Shown here: positions 11,628 through 27,700 of the stretch, one piece after another
Position numbering within the stretch: the stretch's first letter is position 1
How the letters are laid out: the number at the start of each line of letters is the position of its first letter
Assembly (NCBI GenBank): GCA_018350325.1
Contig: JAEVLN010000001.1
Span: 2,407,501 to 2,471,500, forward strand
From: Globodera rostochiensis
Taxonomy: Eukaryota > Nematoda > Chromadorea > Rhabditida > Heteroderidae
Direction: 5' to 3'
Length of the DNA stretch: 64,000 nt
Translations under genes and position numbers: made by a program
Notes under the pieces: model-generated
The model's input: only the letters and a program-made list of their open reading frames with translations
Database searches by the model: none
Told to the model about the DNA's origin: nothing

Positions 11628-11968
11628 TTATCCGGCATTTTTGAAAAAATGTTGGCGAAATTGCCTGATCTGACGTTCGTGCCGCAAATTGCCCGTTATC
11701 CGGGCAGACATCCCCCGGGGGTGTTTTGGAGGACGGTATCCGGGGTACCCCCCGAGGGGGGGGGGGATTATCTGCGGCCCGTCGCTTAGCGCGTCCGGCA
11801 CGTTCCCCAATGCCTGTGGACGGCGCTGAGCCCCGGCCCAACCCAACGACGACATTTTGGTGCTGACACTTGCCCCCCGTTCTTCGGCATGCCATGCCCC
11901 CCGTTCTTCGGCATGCCGTGCCCCCCCCCCGGTCTCGGCATGCCGTACTCGCCCATGGTGCCGCCCAT
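11628..11968 (-). CDS. Small Gly/Met/Pro-rich protein, unrecognised
   Basis: Two exons (11968-11870 and 11813-11628) joined by a 56-nt GT...CAG intron keep one frame and give about 94 residues. The first exon encodes MGGTMGEYGMPRPGGG and then two tandem copies of HGMPKNGG; the underlying DNA repeat is visible at about 11872-11912. The second exon encodes a Pro-rich PPPLGGYPGYRPP segment and a basic tail ending RQFRQHFFKNAG. There is no signal peptide at this start, and an upstream stop lies in frame shortly before it, so either the gene is short or further exons upstream are spliced on. No family was recognised. The clean phase-0 intron and the change of composition between exons are the reasons for calling it. 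Confidence 0.4.
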
Positions 11969-13368
11969 CACCGCGACATTCCCGCCCCCGAAGGGCCGTG
12001 CATATTAATCGGAATATGCCATTTTTATTTGACAAAAATTCTCAAACAATTTGGAATTGATGAACTTTTATGGCAAAAGTGTACCCTCAGGGGCAAAACT
12101 TTTTTTTTGAAATTTGAACATTTTCGGGCAATTAATGAATGAATGAATGGAATGATCAATCGGCGGACCGGCGTGCGGCGATTAGACGACACGCGCAATT
12201 ATAATTCAACAAAATACAGCCCAAATTTATATAAATATCAACAGATCACTCACCGCGCAGTTGGCCATCGAAACGCGGCGGATTTGGGGGCCCAAAAAAT
12301 GGATGGATCGCCGCGAGCGCAAGGATTAATAAACATTTTTGGAGAGTTTTGGAACGAAATTTGTGAGGGATTTGGGCCGATTTGGTGGGGGGGGGGGGGG
12401 GCTCATTCAAGAATTGGCGATTAAATATAATTTCAACACACGTGCCCCGAGGGGAAAATGAATGGAAAAAATGAATTAAATGGAACCATCCATTTCGTAG
12501 AAGAAAGTAAGTCGGGATCGGCATGGACTAATCTCGATCCCGAGGGGTTTTTTCAATTTTGGCCAACATTATTCTTTTATGACCATTTTAAAAATGCATA
12601 TTTGGCACTTTATGGCTAAAAATTCTTAAACAAAAAATGCCAAACAAATTTTGCATTTTTGTTGGGTAATTCGGCCACATATTTTGGCAAACTTTTGAAT
12701 GGACAAAGCGACGAATGGCACCCGGGGCGTTGTGCGGTGCGCCCATAGCCCCAATGGCACTTTTTACAACTTTGGGACGTTTTTGCGTGGGTTCAAGACC
12801 CAGCAGCGGACAGCAATTCACTTCTCGATTTTTTTTTTGCGAAATGAACGGAGACAAAAATCCGGTGGACTGGGGCAGCGCCTGGGGCGACGAATTTCCG
12901 GTTACACACACACACAAAACATCGATTATCAATCGGACGTCATCAACACATTTTGCGGTCGGCGCGTTGTTTGTGTCTGCCATCGGATTTTGTTGTGCCC
13001 TCCGGCAATTTTTGTTCTCTGTGTTCCTCGCCCCAGCCCCAGCCCCAACACCACACCCCCCCCCCCCCCCCCAGGGGTAGAGTTGGGTCGACCCCCGGGG
13101 GTTTTTAAACCCGGGTCCAAAAAAGGTCCCGGAACAATCTAACTGATTGGAAATTTCAGTACCATTCCGGTCCCGACCAACTCCACCCCTCGGGCGTGAG
13201 GGAGTGTTAGAGCCATGGATTTCGGGGTTTTCCGCGCTCAAACGGGATTTCTGTCCCGAAAATCCCAATTCCGGGATTTCTGTCCAACTCCAATATAATA
13301 CTGCGCGGTGGGAACATTGAATTAGTTAGTAGAATTCTTAAATTTTCTTTCGATCAATCCATTTTCAA
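11969..13368. other. Mostly non-coding stretch; weak exon-like pieces
   Basis: G/C runs lie near 12386-12400 and 13059-13072. Short open stretches exist on the minus strand near 12249-12330 (a hydrophobic LLILALAAI segment, then PPNPPRFDG and a GTGAGT donor) and on the plus strand at about 12845-13078 (MNGDKNPVDWGSAWGDEF, then a hydrophobic segment), but neither could be built into a gene or matched to a family. A degenerate repeat with two copies of CGGGATTTCTGTCC lies at 13230-13290. Confidence 0.4.
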
Positions 13369-14212
13369 TCATCCACAAAATGAGCCCTCCGAGCAGAACA
13401 CCGACTCCCGGTCGGTGATCATCGGCCGCAGGTCGTCGCCGACCACGATGCGCAGCCAGGCGGGCACCAGCGCGTCCAGACGTGCACTTTCTTGCCGCGC
13501 GCCGGTCCACCCGCCGGCGGTGCCGCCGTCCAACTTCCACGTGCGCACCACCCATTTGTCCGCCCAGCAGTTGGGCCCCTCAATCTGAGAAACATTTTGC
13601 TGATCAGAGAAAATAGCCAACGGAGTTTTTTGGTGATCAGAGCCCCCCCCCCCAAGCGACACACACTCTCTGATCTGAGGAGCATATAAGGACTGTGATC
13701 AAAGCACCAAACATTTGCCTTATCGGAATGTCCCGAGCAATCAGTTTTTTGCCTGATCAGAGATGCTCAACGAACTCCGCGGTCAAGGTCCACCCACACA
13801 TATTTTTGATCGGGAAATTGGAAGAGCCCCAACGGTTTCCGATCAGAATCCAAACCCTTTTTTGAATTAACTGCCCAACTTGGCAAAATCCTAATGGAAG
13901 AATTGCACACCTTCAACTTCTTCTCTTCAGGTCCCGTGAACAAAACCTGCAAACAAATAAACATTCTCAATTTCCCCTTTCCCCCCCCCCCCCCTCGTCT
14001 CGTCCACCTTGGCACTTTTCAGCTTCAACGATGGCACAAACAGTTGGATGCGGAACTTCTGTTTGGTCTCGGACCGAATTTTGACCTTGCCCCGTTTTGA
14101 ATTGTTAAAATTGGCATTTCGACTTTCTCACCGTTATATTGCATGCGTCGACATCGAGCAGTACCAGCAGCAACAACAGTAGAACAACCATACCAACCAA
14201 TGTTTCGCCCAT
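13369..14212 (-). CDS. Secreted nematode protein, family not recognised
   Basis: The first exon encodes a clear signal peptide (MGETLVGMVVLLLLLVLLD) followed by VDACNIT and a GTGAGA donor. Later exons encode VKIRSETKQKFRIQLFVPSL, a segment around FLFTGPEEKKLKVCNSS, a segment with FQFPDQKYVWVDL, and a last exon with GPNCWADKWVVRTW, LVPAWLRIVVGDDLRPM and VFCSEGSFCG before the stop at 13369. The product is probably a small secreted beta-rich protein of about 200 residues with several cysteines. Introns contain poly(C) at 13980-13994 and poly(G) at about 14257-14274 on the plus strand. I do not recognise the family and give no function. Confidence 0.6.
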
Positions 14213-14731
14213 TAAGCCTAAAATGCATTTTTTTTTTTGCTAAATTTTTGGAGTTTTGGGGGGGGGGGGGGGGGGAATGGGAAGTTCTCCTCAAACACAT
14301 TGCGCCCAAAGGGTGTTTAAATGTTGTGGAATGGCGGAAAACGGTGGAGAATCGGGTCATGCCATTTTGATTGATTGATTGGAATCCGTTTTCACCTTAA
14401 TCATGCCGAAAAATTGATTTACCGGTACTCGTGGGTTATGGTACCCTCTCCTAAAAGTCCATTTCCTTTCCGGGGGGCTTATTTTGCCCGCTGATCAGTG
14501 ATCAACACGAATTTAATTGAATCATAATGACACAATCTAATCATTCTGCATTTTCAAACCAATTCCAAAAACAATTTGTGCCTCTCGAAATCTATGTGTT
14601 TCAAAAATTGTTTTTGCTTTTATCTACATAATAACATTTTATGCCGAATGGCCGTTATACATTGGTGATACATATGAGGACATATTTTATAGGGACTTTA
14701 TTCTTGATCTTCCATCGAAAAATGCGATCGA
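14213..14731. other. Intergenic
   Basis: A G run lies near 14257-14274. The rest is AT-rich 3' flank of the 14-3-3 gene and 5' flank of the secreted-protein gene. Nothing else is seen. Confidence 0.55.
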
Positions 14732-15746
14732 TCAGGCCCCAACGACTTTGCCGGCCTCAGCGCTGCTGTCACCCGCCGGTGTGTAAGAGGACCACAGCGC
14801 CAGATTGTCTCGCAACAGTTGCATGATCAGCATGGAGTCCTTGTAGCTGTCTTCGTCCAACGTGTCCAGCTTCGCGGTCGCGTCGTCATAAGCCTTCAAA
14901 AAAAAACAAAAAATTTCAAAAACACTGAAAAATGAAAATTTGTGGTTGCTCGCCCACCTGTTTGGCGAGTTTGCAAGCCTTCTCGAACGAGTTGAAAATT
15001 TCGAAGTAAAAAACGGAGTAGTTCAGCGCCAGGCCAAGACGTGTCGGATGAGTGGGCTCCATTTTGGCCTTGGCAATGTCGAACGCCGCCTGGTACGATT
15101 GCAGAGCCGCGTCCACAATATCTAAAAAAAAAAAAGAAAAAAATTGTCAATTTTTAATAAATTAAATTTGAGAAATGAAATTGCCACCTTTTTTGCCGGC
15201 CACCTCAGCCAAATAGCGGTAGTAGTCACCCTTCATCTTCAAGTAGAACACCTGCGATTCCGGCTCCTCGGCCTTCGGGATCAGAGACTTGTCAAGCAGA
15301 TCCTAAAAATGGCAAAAAAAACATTAATTAATGACTCGCAACCACAAGAATTTGACACGCACCAACACGTCCTGGCAAATGTCGCGCAGCTCGCCCTCAA
15401 TCTTCTCCCGATACTCACTGGCCATCTTCTGCTTTATCTCCGAATTGTCTGAGCACTGTTCGATGGAAGAGATGATGCGACAGGCGGAGCGAAGAGATCC
15501 GACGATATATTTGTAAGCGACGGACAACAGATTGCGCTCCTCGTGGCTCAGTGCGTTGCCGAACTCAACAACCACCTTAAAAGTACAAATGTTAAAAATC
15601 TTCGTTAAATTGGGGTTTTTTAAAATCTTAATTGCAGAAGTACCACAACACACCTTTTTGATCAATTGTACCATGTCGTTGTAGCGTTCGGCCTTTTCGG
15701 CCAGCTTCACATTGTACACAAGCGCGTCCCTGTTGCTGTAGGCCAT
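14732..15746 (-). CDS. ftt-2: 14-3-3 protein (zeta/FTT-2-like)
   Basis: A phospho-Ser/Thr-binding dimeric adaptor of the cytosol. Five exons in order: [20 protein letters not shown]...[27 protein letters not shown]... to [25 protein letters not shown]...[12 protein letters not shown]; an exon with [13 protein letters not shown] and [20 protein letters not shown]; and a last exon with [29 protein letters not shown] and a short tail ending [15 protein letters not shown] and [14 protein letters not shown] are the two family signatures. The size (about 245 residues) is normal. The start at 15746 opens with the usual N-terminal helix. Symbol given by similarity; nematodes have two close paralogues, so ftt-1 is possible. 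Confidence 0.95.
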
Positions 15747-16186
15747 GCTTTTTGGCAGAATTTGTTTAATGATTTCAAAGAAATGCTAAAAATATGGGAA
15801 ATTTTGCATAAGGCATTTTTTTTTGCATATTTTTTTGGAGGAGCCCGCGGCGTACAAATCTTTTGAAGAATGCTTCTTTGGTGCTTACATAAAATAAGGG
15901 GTTCATCTCATTCATTAGAAAGTTTGAAGTCCTACATATAACTGTTCTCTAATTAAACACAAAATAAAACTCGAATTGAAGCATACTGACGGGGGGGGGG
16001 TGGGATGAATTTCATAACAACTTATATAGCATCACATCGCGTTTTTTGGTGTTGAATTTTGTTGTTTTGTAGGGCGTTTGAATTTGGCGAAAAATATCTA
16101 AAGGGTAGATATTTCCTTTGGCGATGTGTATAAATAAATACGGGGCATTTTCACTCGAATGCAATTTCCCGCATTCATTCTCAAAG
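15747..16186. other. Divergent intergenic region between 14-3-3 and F-box-like copy A
   Basis: About 440 bp separates two genes transcribed away from each other, so both promoters should lie here. The right half is homologous to the DNA upstream of copy B and of the SPRY gene. Confidence 0.6.
16114..16138 (+). promoter_or_regulatory. Conserved upstream block with TATA-like box, F-box-like copy A
   Basis: CCTTTGGCGAT is followed by a TATAAATA-type sequence about 50 nt before the start codon. The same block, with TAAATA at the same distance, lies at 55692-55717 and 57556-57578, so it is probably the core promoter of the family. Confidence 0.6.
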
Positions 16187-19414
<3,228 letters not shown>

Positions 19415-20255
19415 TGTATTCGATCCCCATAATTGTTGTGGCATATTATGTTATCGTTGGTTGTATAAGAAAATGTACGTGGCAAATAAAAAGTTTTCAA
19501 ACATTTTGTACGGTCACCGATAGGTATTCGAAGTTCGTTTTTCACTCCCAGTTAATCCGACACTTTAGGCTCAAAGACTGAAAAATTTACATTCCTAACA
19601 ATAAGACAAACACATTAGTTCAAATTTTTCACCACAATTTTCTTTTTTGCATTTAAATTAGATTTATAAAGAAAATTCCCAATCATTTCAAAACCGAACA
19701 AGCTTTTTCATTAAAATGAAAACAGAGAAAAAACGGATGAAAAACATTACGCCAAATATTTAAAAGCTAACAAAAAATTTCATTTACCATTGAAATTCTC
19801 AAAAAACACATTAAAATCTTCAAACACAATAACCGTCAGGAGCATCGCTTAGCTTTTACTTTTGAAAGCTTCTACTAATTGTAAGCTTTCGAATGATATC
19901 GAAAATGTTTGATATGGTCTGATTTGGAAGAAGTTATAACAAAAAAACTTCCTTTTTATTTTACCGGACTCTGAGAAGCAACTTTAATTACTTTTCACCA
20001 TTTTAGCGTTGTTTTGTGCTAAAAGCTAAAAACAACGAAAATGTACATTCATGTATATGAAATTTATTACCTACATTTGCTTTGCCATTGAATCATCCCA
20101 TCGTTTCGCGATTTGACCGCGTATTTTAATAAATGTGCATTCATTTCATTGCTTTTTTTTCTCACAATTTCAGAAATATTCCTACTGCATAAGCAGCAAA
20201 CAATCCCCCTTAACTGTCTCTGCCATTTTCAACTCAACTCCAAGGCGGACAACCG
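19415..20255. other. 3' flank of F-box-like copy A and AT-rich intergenic DNA
   Basis: The first about 85 bp (to about 19495) match the 3' flank of copy B, including GTGGCATATTATG and ATGTACGTGGCAAATAAA. The rest is AT-rich with no gene. A TTTCTCACAATTTCAG stretch at 20157-20172 could be a trans-splice acceptor for the ferritin mRNA. Confidence 0.55.
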
Positions 20256-20953
20256 ATGACATTGCAGGCGCGACAAAACTTCGCGGAAGTTGTGGAGGAG
20301 GGGATTAACCTGCAAATTCGCAACGAGCTCAACGCTTCCTACGCATATTTGGCCATGGTTATTTGGCTCTTCAATGTGACACTTTTTCATTTTGTCTATC
20401 ACCCCGCAGGCGAACTACTTCAACCGCGTGGATGTGGCATTGCCGGGAGCTGCCACTTTCTTCGCCAAGCAGTCGGTGGAGGAGAGGGCACACGCACTGA
20501 AGCTGATCGACTACGTGAACATGCGTGGTGGCCATGTCAAACTGATGCCATTGGCTGTAAGTCGTACAATTTCAATGCGCTTTTCTTCCCCATTTTTTGA
20601 AGTGTTTTTCTCGCGCTATTTCCAGGCCCCGGCTCGCCAGGACTGGTGGAATTTGCATGCCGCACTTTCCGACGCGTTGGACTTGGAGAAGATGAACAAC
20701 ACAAATTTGCTGAGCCTGCACAAGCTGGCCTCGGACAACAATGACCCCGACGTTTGTCCTTTTGCTTTGAAAATGGGCAAAACAATTTTTTTCGTTTTGG
20801 CTTTAGCTGACCAACTTTCTCGAGGAGTTCTACCTCCGGGAGCAAGTGGACGAGATTCAGCGACTCGCGCGTATGGCCAACCATTTGTTTCGGATGGGCG
20901 CCAGCGGACTGGGCGAGCACTTGTTCGATCTCGAACTGCAAAAAGCGGCGTGA
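20256..20953 (+). CDS. ftn: Ferritin heavy chain-like
   Basis: Iron-storage ferroxidase subunit of the 24-mer cytosolic shell. Four exons: MTLQARQNFAEVVEEGINLQ..NELNASYAYLAM; then from 20410 ANYFNRVDVALPGAATFF..QSVEERAHALKLIDY..MRGGHVKLMPLA; then DWWNLHAALSDALDLEKMNN..LHKLASDNNDPD; then LTNFLEEFYLREQVDEIQ to GLGEHLFDLELQKAA. Ferroxidase ligands are present: Glu and Tyr in NELNASY, both Glu and His in VEERAHA, Glu in LDLEK and Gln in REQVDE, so this is the catalytic (H) type. The length of about 170 residues is normal and there is no signal peptide. No iron-responsive-element loop was recognised in the 100 bases upstream. C. elegans has ftn-1 and ftn-2; which orthologue this is cannot be said. 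Confidence 0.95.
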
Positions 20954-21755
20954 GCAATGGCAAAAGGACGAAATCGGAGTGTGCGTGTGTGTGGACTTGA
21001 TATAATAATAAATAAAGGACGAACAAAACTGTGATTATTGTCAAGAAATTACTATTTATTTATTAATTAATTCCCCCGGCTTCATTACTATAATGTTTAC
21101 AAACCCACAAATAAATGTGAAAGTATTTGAAAGTATAAAGCTAAGCAAGCGATTGCATATTGCAAAAGGCAAGCTCTGAACCAAATTGGTTTTGAATAAA
21201 CGTCAAAAATGTGTGGACTAACAGAAACCCCCCCCCCCACACTGTGGTAATTTTGGAATTTATTTGTTTCTGAAAGACATCAAACAAATTGTGGTAAAAA
21301 CTTTTTCGATTCACTATTTTGTGGGGAGGGATGCGCAGTTGTTGTTTATTTTGCAACGGCATTCCGTTCGTCAAACAATCAGAACAAAAATTTATAAGTT
21401 TTATTGGAGACAGCAGCAGCAGCATTTGAAGGGGCATTTTGGGACTAGAAAAGGGCATAATTTTGACAGATTGGGGGCCATGAGGCTCCCATTAAACTAA
21501 AAAAATTGGAAGAAAAAAAAATTAGCCCTTTTTTTGCGGGCATTTGATCGGCCACATACAATTTGAGGTGGTGTAGAGGCGCAAATTTGACAGAATGGAG
21601 GCCAAAACACGGGGGAAGGGGGCGGGTCGAAAACGTTCAAAAAATTTCTAAATTTTAAAATTCATTTCAAAATGTGCGCGACCCTCCCCCCTAAGCGGTA
21701 AAGACCAAAAAACACATTTTTTATGGACGGACAAATATAAAACGGGGGCAGGCGA
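20954..21755. other. Convergent 3' intergenic region, ferritin / zyxin
   Basis: AATAAA at about 21009-21014 can serve ferritin polyadenylation. A C run lies at 21230-21239. No gene is seen. Confidence 0.6.
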
Positions 21756-24700
21756 TCACTTGATGGCCTTTAATCGCTTCAAATTGCAATTTTTGCAGAA
21801 CAAATGGGCCTCCAGCGGATAGCAACCTGTAAAAGGGAATTAGGTGAAAATTTGAAATTAAATTTTAAAAAACCCAAAGTGTGAAATTTATATAAAAATT
21901 TGTGCCTCACCTTGGCCCTCAATTTTGGAATTCAACTTCAGACCGCAGTCCTCGCACTTGTAGCAGTCCAGATGGTAGCTTTTGTCCTGCGAGTAAATTG
22001 TTTTCAGAATTTTTTTGCAACCATAAAATTGCCCTCGGGCGTTTCATGTTTCTTTTATTTTTCCAAAATTTTTGGTCCAAAAAATGTTGTTGAAGCTGAC
22101 CATGGCAATCACCCGTGCCACTTCCGTCTCATTGCCGCTGGGCGCGATGACCTTCAGACAGGCGGCACATCGTGGCGAAAAGCGCCTGGGGGGGGGGGAA
22201 ATTTTAATTTAATAATTTGAAAAATTCTATTAAAAGGTGAAACCGAATAAGCCCAGAAAATATTTTTTTAATGGGCCTCTATTTTTTTTTCAAAAATTCA
22301 AGCTCAGCGTAAATGATTTGTAACAGCCTCAGAAAGGCACATACTCGTGGTAGCACTCCAGACAGTACGCCTGGTTCTCCTTGTCCACCTGAAAAACGGG
22401 GGGTTTTGTATTTTTGAGCGAGTAAATCCCCGCGGGGGAAGGCGGAAAAGAGTACAGTGAATGGGATGCCGTCCAACGATTTCTGACAGATGGGACAGGC
22501 AAAGCATTCCGGGTGGAAGGCACGGCCGAGTGCGCGAAGGATTTTCCTGGAATGTAATTGGCATAAAAAACTTTTTTGGCAAATAATTTAATGTAAAGGT
22601 TGTGATGAGCTTGTTCCCTGAAAATCTTATGAAAACAAAAACGAAACGCACTGAGTGATGGGCATTTTGCACTTGTCGCACTTTTCCAGCGAGTTCATGT
22701 AATCCACCTGGCACAAATTCTTCCCGTCCACCGCGTAAAACGAACAACCTTGGAGGGGGGCAATTGGAAAACCTTCATAAAACCCATCCCCCCCCCCCCC
22801 GGGGAAATAGCCGTTTCAGTCTCGGACTTGGCGCACTCTCGAGCCCGGAGCTTCGACGCTACAGGCGCCAGGGCTGTCGAGAATGAAACCATTTTTGTTT
22901 CAAAATTTTCGAATTTGAAATGACCGATGTTCGGGGGGTGTATTTTAGCCGTACGAAACCCGGATGAGGTGGTCTGACTTTGTTTCCGTCTGACAGTGGG
23001 CGCGTTTGGCCTCCCTACCCCCCCCCCCCTCCCCCACTTTGGGCCCGAACAATTTGAAGCACCATAATTCTGAGCACAGCAAAACTACTTGCAGTTATGA
23101 TGCTTCAAACTTGTTCAGGGAGCTCAAACGTGGATGGGGGTGGTGTCCAAACTATCCGCTTCCCCAGCAGAACATACGGGGGATACTCAGTTGACCCATT
23201 CCATGTACTGCTCGCCCCCACCCCCCCCCCCGTCCGTCCATGGTCCCAAGTCAACTACCCGCCAGCTGTTTTTGGCACACATCACAGCAGAAACAGGTGA
23301 CGTGGTATGGGCTGCCGAGCGCGGTGACCCCCGGGGGGTCGCCGCCAATTTGCTGTTGACACTTTGTGCAGGTATCTTAAAAGCAATTTATTTGTTATTG
23401 AGGATTCCCGAGTCTAGATTAAACTATTTTTCGGGCCTTTTTTTCGGACAATTTCAAATGCTTTTATTGGATTCTTTACGCACCGACTTCCGCCATTCAC
23501 ACAAAACAAAATTGTTTTGTCAATTTGAAGTTGTGTTGTGGGGACAGGACACAATAATTGACTGCAGAGGGGACGGACGGATGTGTGGTCAATGGTTACG
23601 CCTCGGGGGTCGTTTTGATTTTTGGATTTATTTATTGGATCAACAAAATCAGTGGGGCTGGGGCTGCTCTGCTTTTCTCCTGGTCGCTGAATCGCAGAAG
23701 AGATTAATGGCGATGGAAAATAAAACGATGTATTTACGTTGACTTTGTTTTGGGCAAGCTTTTGGGGGGGGGGGGGCCGTGAACCGCCCCCGGGGGGAAA
23801 TGAAGGGAGGGGAATGGATTAAGCGTAATGCCTAAACGGTGACAACTGTTCAATGGCTGGGCACAAGCCCCGCAAAACAAAAAAATGGATTTTAAAAATC
23901 CCGGGGGGGGGGGGGAGTCGATTTCCCGTAATTTTTTTGTAGGAGAACTGCTTGGGGGGGCTCATTTATTCGGGACTCAAATGACCGGAGCATAGAAAAA
24001 AATTGGAGGATTTTAATGAGGCAGCAAGCAGCACAGGGGGGGGGGCATTTTGTGTTCACGGACATTTCTTTGATTATAACACAATTTGAGGAGGAAAAAT
24101 AAAATGCATCAAATGTTCCCCTCCCCTCCGGGGAGAGGAGAAAGTTTGTTCATCTTCCAAGACGCCTTTGATTCATCCGCCGATGGAGAGCAGAGGGGCG
24201 GTGAATGATGTGCTCTTCGTCCCCTTCCCCCCCCCCCCCCGTCCGCTTCGATGCTTCATCCTCGCCCACCCCCCAGGGGATGAAGCATGTGCCCCCTCCC
24301 CCTCGGGCAGCTGTGCTCATTCTCCCCCGCCCCCATCCCCCCCCCCCCGGGGGGAAGAACAAACGACAAAAAAGCGAACAATTGACGACGACGAAGAAAA
24401 AGACATTCTTCTCATTCTCACTCTCTGAGGATGAATAATGTTTTTGAAAGGGTTTTGCCGTCCGTCTCGAACGCGAATTGTACCAATGGGCGGCAACGGC
24501 ACAAAGTTTTTGGCGCTTTTTTGTTCGTTGCCATTCTCGACAGCAAATTCTCGTCGAGACTCTCGAGAAGACCCCCCCCCCTCCCTCAGTTTGAGTCCCC
24601 AAACAATTTGAAGCCGAGGCCACCACGTCGGCGGATGGGACAATAAATTGAACAAATTCAGTGCAAAAAGTTCAAAAAGCTCAGCCCCCCCCCCCCGGGG

Positions 24701-27700
24701 CAGTCAGTCGGTCGTCGCCCGAAGGGCTCCGCTAATTATTTTTTTGTCCCCTTTTAATCCAACCAATTTGCTTCTTTTCACGCTTCAAAAGCGCCCGAAA
24801 AGCGAATCAATGCTTTCATTCATTCACTGGCTTTCAATACATTATCAAAATGGCTTTGATCTCCGCTTTTTTGTGTATTTGCACAGGGACTGATTGACTG
24901 ACTGACAAATGTTGTGATTGGTGAATGAATGAATGATGGACAGAAAATGGGGGGGGGGGGAGGGAGGGATTGGGTTGGGGGAAGAATCGGGGGGGGGGGG
25001 GCAAAAGTTCCCAAACACTTTTAATGCTAATTAAAAAGCATGAAAAAACGGAATTTTCAAAAAATCCGCCAATTTTGCCAAAAAGTGAAGGAAGATCCGG
25101 CACCCAAAAATGTCCGGGAATTTTTGTGCAGTTCTTAAGAGACTCGAGCATTAGGCTCAAATTCAGACCCCCCCCCCCCCCCCTAATAGGATGTGTAAAA
25201 TCGAGAAAAAAATGCAAAAATGTTGGCCGATCTAAGCGATCAAAAATCACAAAAAAAAGGGGGGGGGCATATTTTGCCATTGTCTTAGCAATTGATGAAG
25301 TGCGGCACACAACAAATTTGTCGGTTCTGACGCAAAAGCATTTTTGCTGGCTGCTGCCCTTTTCGGCAGCGGAAAATCGTCGGCGGCAGCACGGGCCCAA
25401 AAATTGGTCCCCCGTGGCCCGCCGCCGTCGCCGCAGGGCATGTGCTGCGAAAAACGACCAACCAAAAAATAAATGCCCTTTGGGGGTGCCTTTACCCCCC
25501 CCCCCCCCCCCCCGCCTCTGACAGCGGCAAAACGGGTCGAAAGCATGCGGAAAAGAGAAAATTGGCTTTACCCCCTCGGGCACACTTTGAAGTGAGGGGG
25601 GGGGGCGCCCCGGGGGGAATTGGAGGGGCGCCGGGGGCCAATGAATTGGGGGGAATAAAATTGTTGTTTATATGGCCCTTAAGGGATGGAGCGGATCGGT
25701 CGGTGCAAAATCACTAAAAATACTCAAAGCGTTAATTGCCCTTTGGGGGAAAGAAAAAAAAAGTTGAGTCTCACAACAGCGCCCTAGGGGCATATGTACA
25801 TAAGGAAGCAATGGCGCAAATTGTCGCCTAAGGCTTACTTTGAAACGTCCGAAAAATGGGAATAAATAAATGTTTTTTGGAATTTTAAAATTTTAAAAAA
25901 TGGCAAAAAAAATTGCCACAATTTTATAAATTCCTTCGAGACCACCACACCTTTGCTGGTCGTATTGGTTGTGTTGCGCATTTTGGTTTCCATGTCACGG
26001 ATCAATTCGTCCACCGCTTGGCCCCCATTTTTGTTAGCATTTTTTGAAGTCGTTGTCGTCGTCGACGAAACTGTCTAAAATACAAACAAAAAAATATTAT
26101 TTTTGAATTTTATTCTTTTTAAAAGAAGGGGGCGGAGTTATGGAAAAATTTTTTTGTACAATTTTTGTTATTTTTAACGCTTTTTACTTTATTTTTTGTT
26201 AATTGTTCCCTTAACTTTCGGTTAAACGCCTCGGGGGCAACAACGGGTGGCGGTTTCGAATTTACGGTGCCCGGAAGGAAGGAAGTGGGCGGGCGGGTGG
26301 ATGACCTCGCCTCGGGGGACTTTCCGGCAGCCGCAAACAATGAAATGGGCCAATTTTGAGCGAGAAAATTGTGCAATTTGGCCAAAAATAGACGGGGGCA
26401 GAGGTCATCATCATTAGAGCAAGGACTTGAGGACCAATCAAGATTTCGATCGAAAATCTCGAAAAAATTTCGACGAGAGTCTCGATCGTCCTCGCTCTAT
26501 TCATCATCAACATCATTAAAAAGTCGGGGGGCCAAAATGGGCCAAATCAAAATTTTGGCAAAATGTTCACCTGCTGGTAGGCATAATTGTGCAGGGAGCT
26601 GGGCAATTGGCTAGAGTAGGGCTGTTTAAGCGCAGACTTTTGTTGCAAATTTGCTGCCCTTTGGCGTTCTGTCAACGCTAAAAATTAAATGTTTTTTGAG
26701 TGTCTCTCTCCAATTTAATTGGTCGATTTTTGCAATTTTGAAATTTCAAAATCTACGGCCTAAGAGTTTTTTTGGAGTTTTCCATAAATTTTTGATGGCA
26801 CAACCCCTACGGCACCCGCGTCGCGCAGTTCGCGTGCAAAGTCACCGCCCGTCGCCGCCGCGCCTTTCGGCACGCGCCGCTGCCAGTGTCCGGCGCCGTT
26901 GGGCGCCCATTTTGGTGACGTCGTCGACGACGCCTCCGGCGTTGTCTCCATCAATGCGGAGACGGGCGTTTGGGTTGCGTATGCGTGGATATGACGACGC
27001 GGCTCAGCGATCAGATCGGGCGAAGGCGAACTGATCAGAAAAAAAAGAAGCCAATAAGCGCCGTGCTGATCCATCACATTGATCAAAACAAATCCAAACA
27101 GTTTTAAAGCCCCTCAAGGGTGTCCGGTCTGATCAGTAGCGATCTGTTTTATTAATAAAAGGCCACCGCTAATGACTCGCTAAACTAATGACTTCTCACC
27201 CGAATTTGGTCGCGGCGCTGTAAGGCGTGCCGTACTGGGAGCCGACCATTTGGATTGGCACTTCCTTGACCGGCACATTGGACGAAAAGGGTGAGGACGA
27301 CGAATTGAAGGCGTACGAAGAGGATGACGATGAATATGGCAGATGGGGTGAAGGGGAGTTGGAGGAGGGGGATGGACGGTGGGGGAAGTAGTGGGGTTGG
27401 GGCTGGGAGTGGTGGTACTGCTGATGATGCTGCTGCTGTCCTACCGCCGACGGCGACGCGTTCAACTGCAACAGAGGGGGGTTGGAAATTGTAGAGCCTT
27501 TCGAGCCGGGATTCCCGGAGAAGCCCTGCGGGCCTGTCCCGGACCCACCAATTAATAAACAAATAAAGTTTTTCAAAATGCGTTAATTTGGCACCGAATC
27601 GCGATGTGCGGCATCGAAACGGAGTGCGGCAGGTTGGTTGGGATAAGGGGACGAAGCATATAACTGAAATGGGGGAAAACCGATTAACTCCTGCTGTACC

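Noticed and set aside
12845..13078. Plus-strand frame with NPVDWGSAWGDEF and a hydrophobic stretch
   Set aside because: Looks protein-like for about 60 residues, but ends in a poly-Pro run and could not be tied to a family or splice partners; noted only in the gap description.
12588..13268. Minus-strand open frame of 226 codons
   Set aside because: Passes through poly(G) and degenerate CGGGATTT repeats; no recognisable domain, and its upstream part lies in repeat-like DNA.
24535..24580. Possible further TAGAG element at the CTCGTCGAGACTCTCGAGAAG word
   Set aside because: TCTCGA words only; termini and duplication are lacking.
24150..25583. Several minus- and plus-strand open frames of 80-250 codons
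   Set aside because: Built on poly(G)/poly(C) runs inside what appears to be a zyxin-gene intron; no homology and no consistent splice sites.
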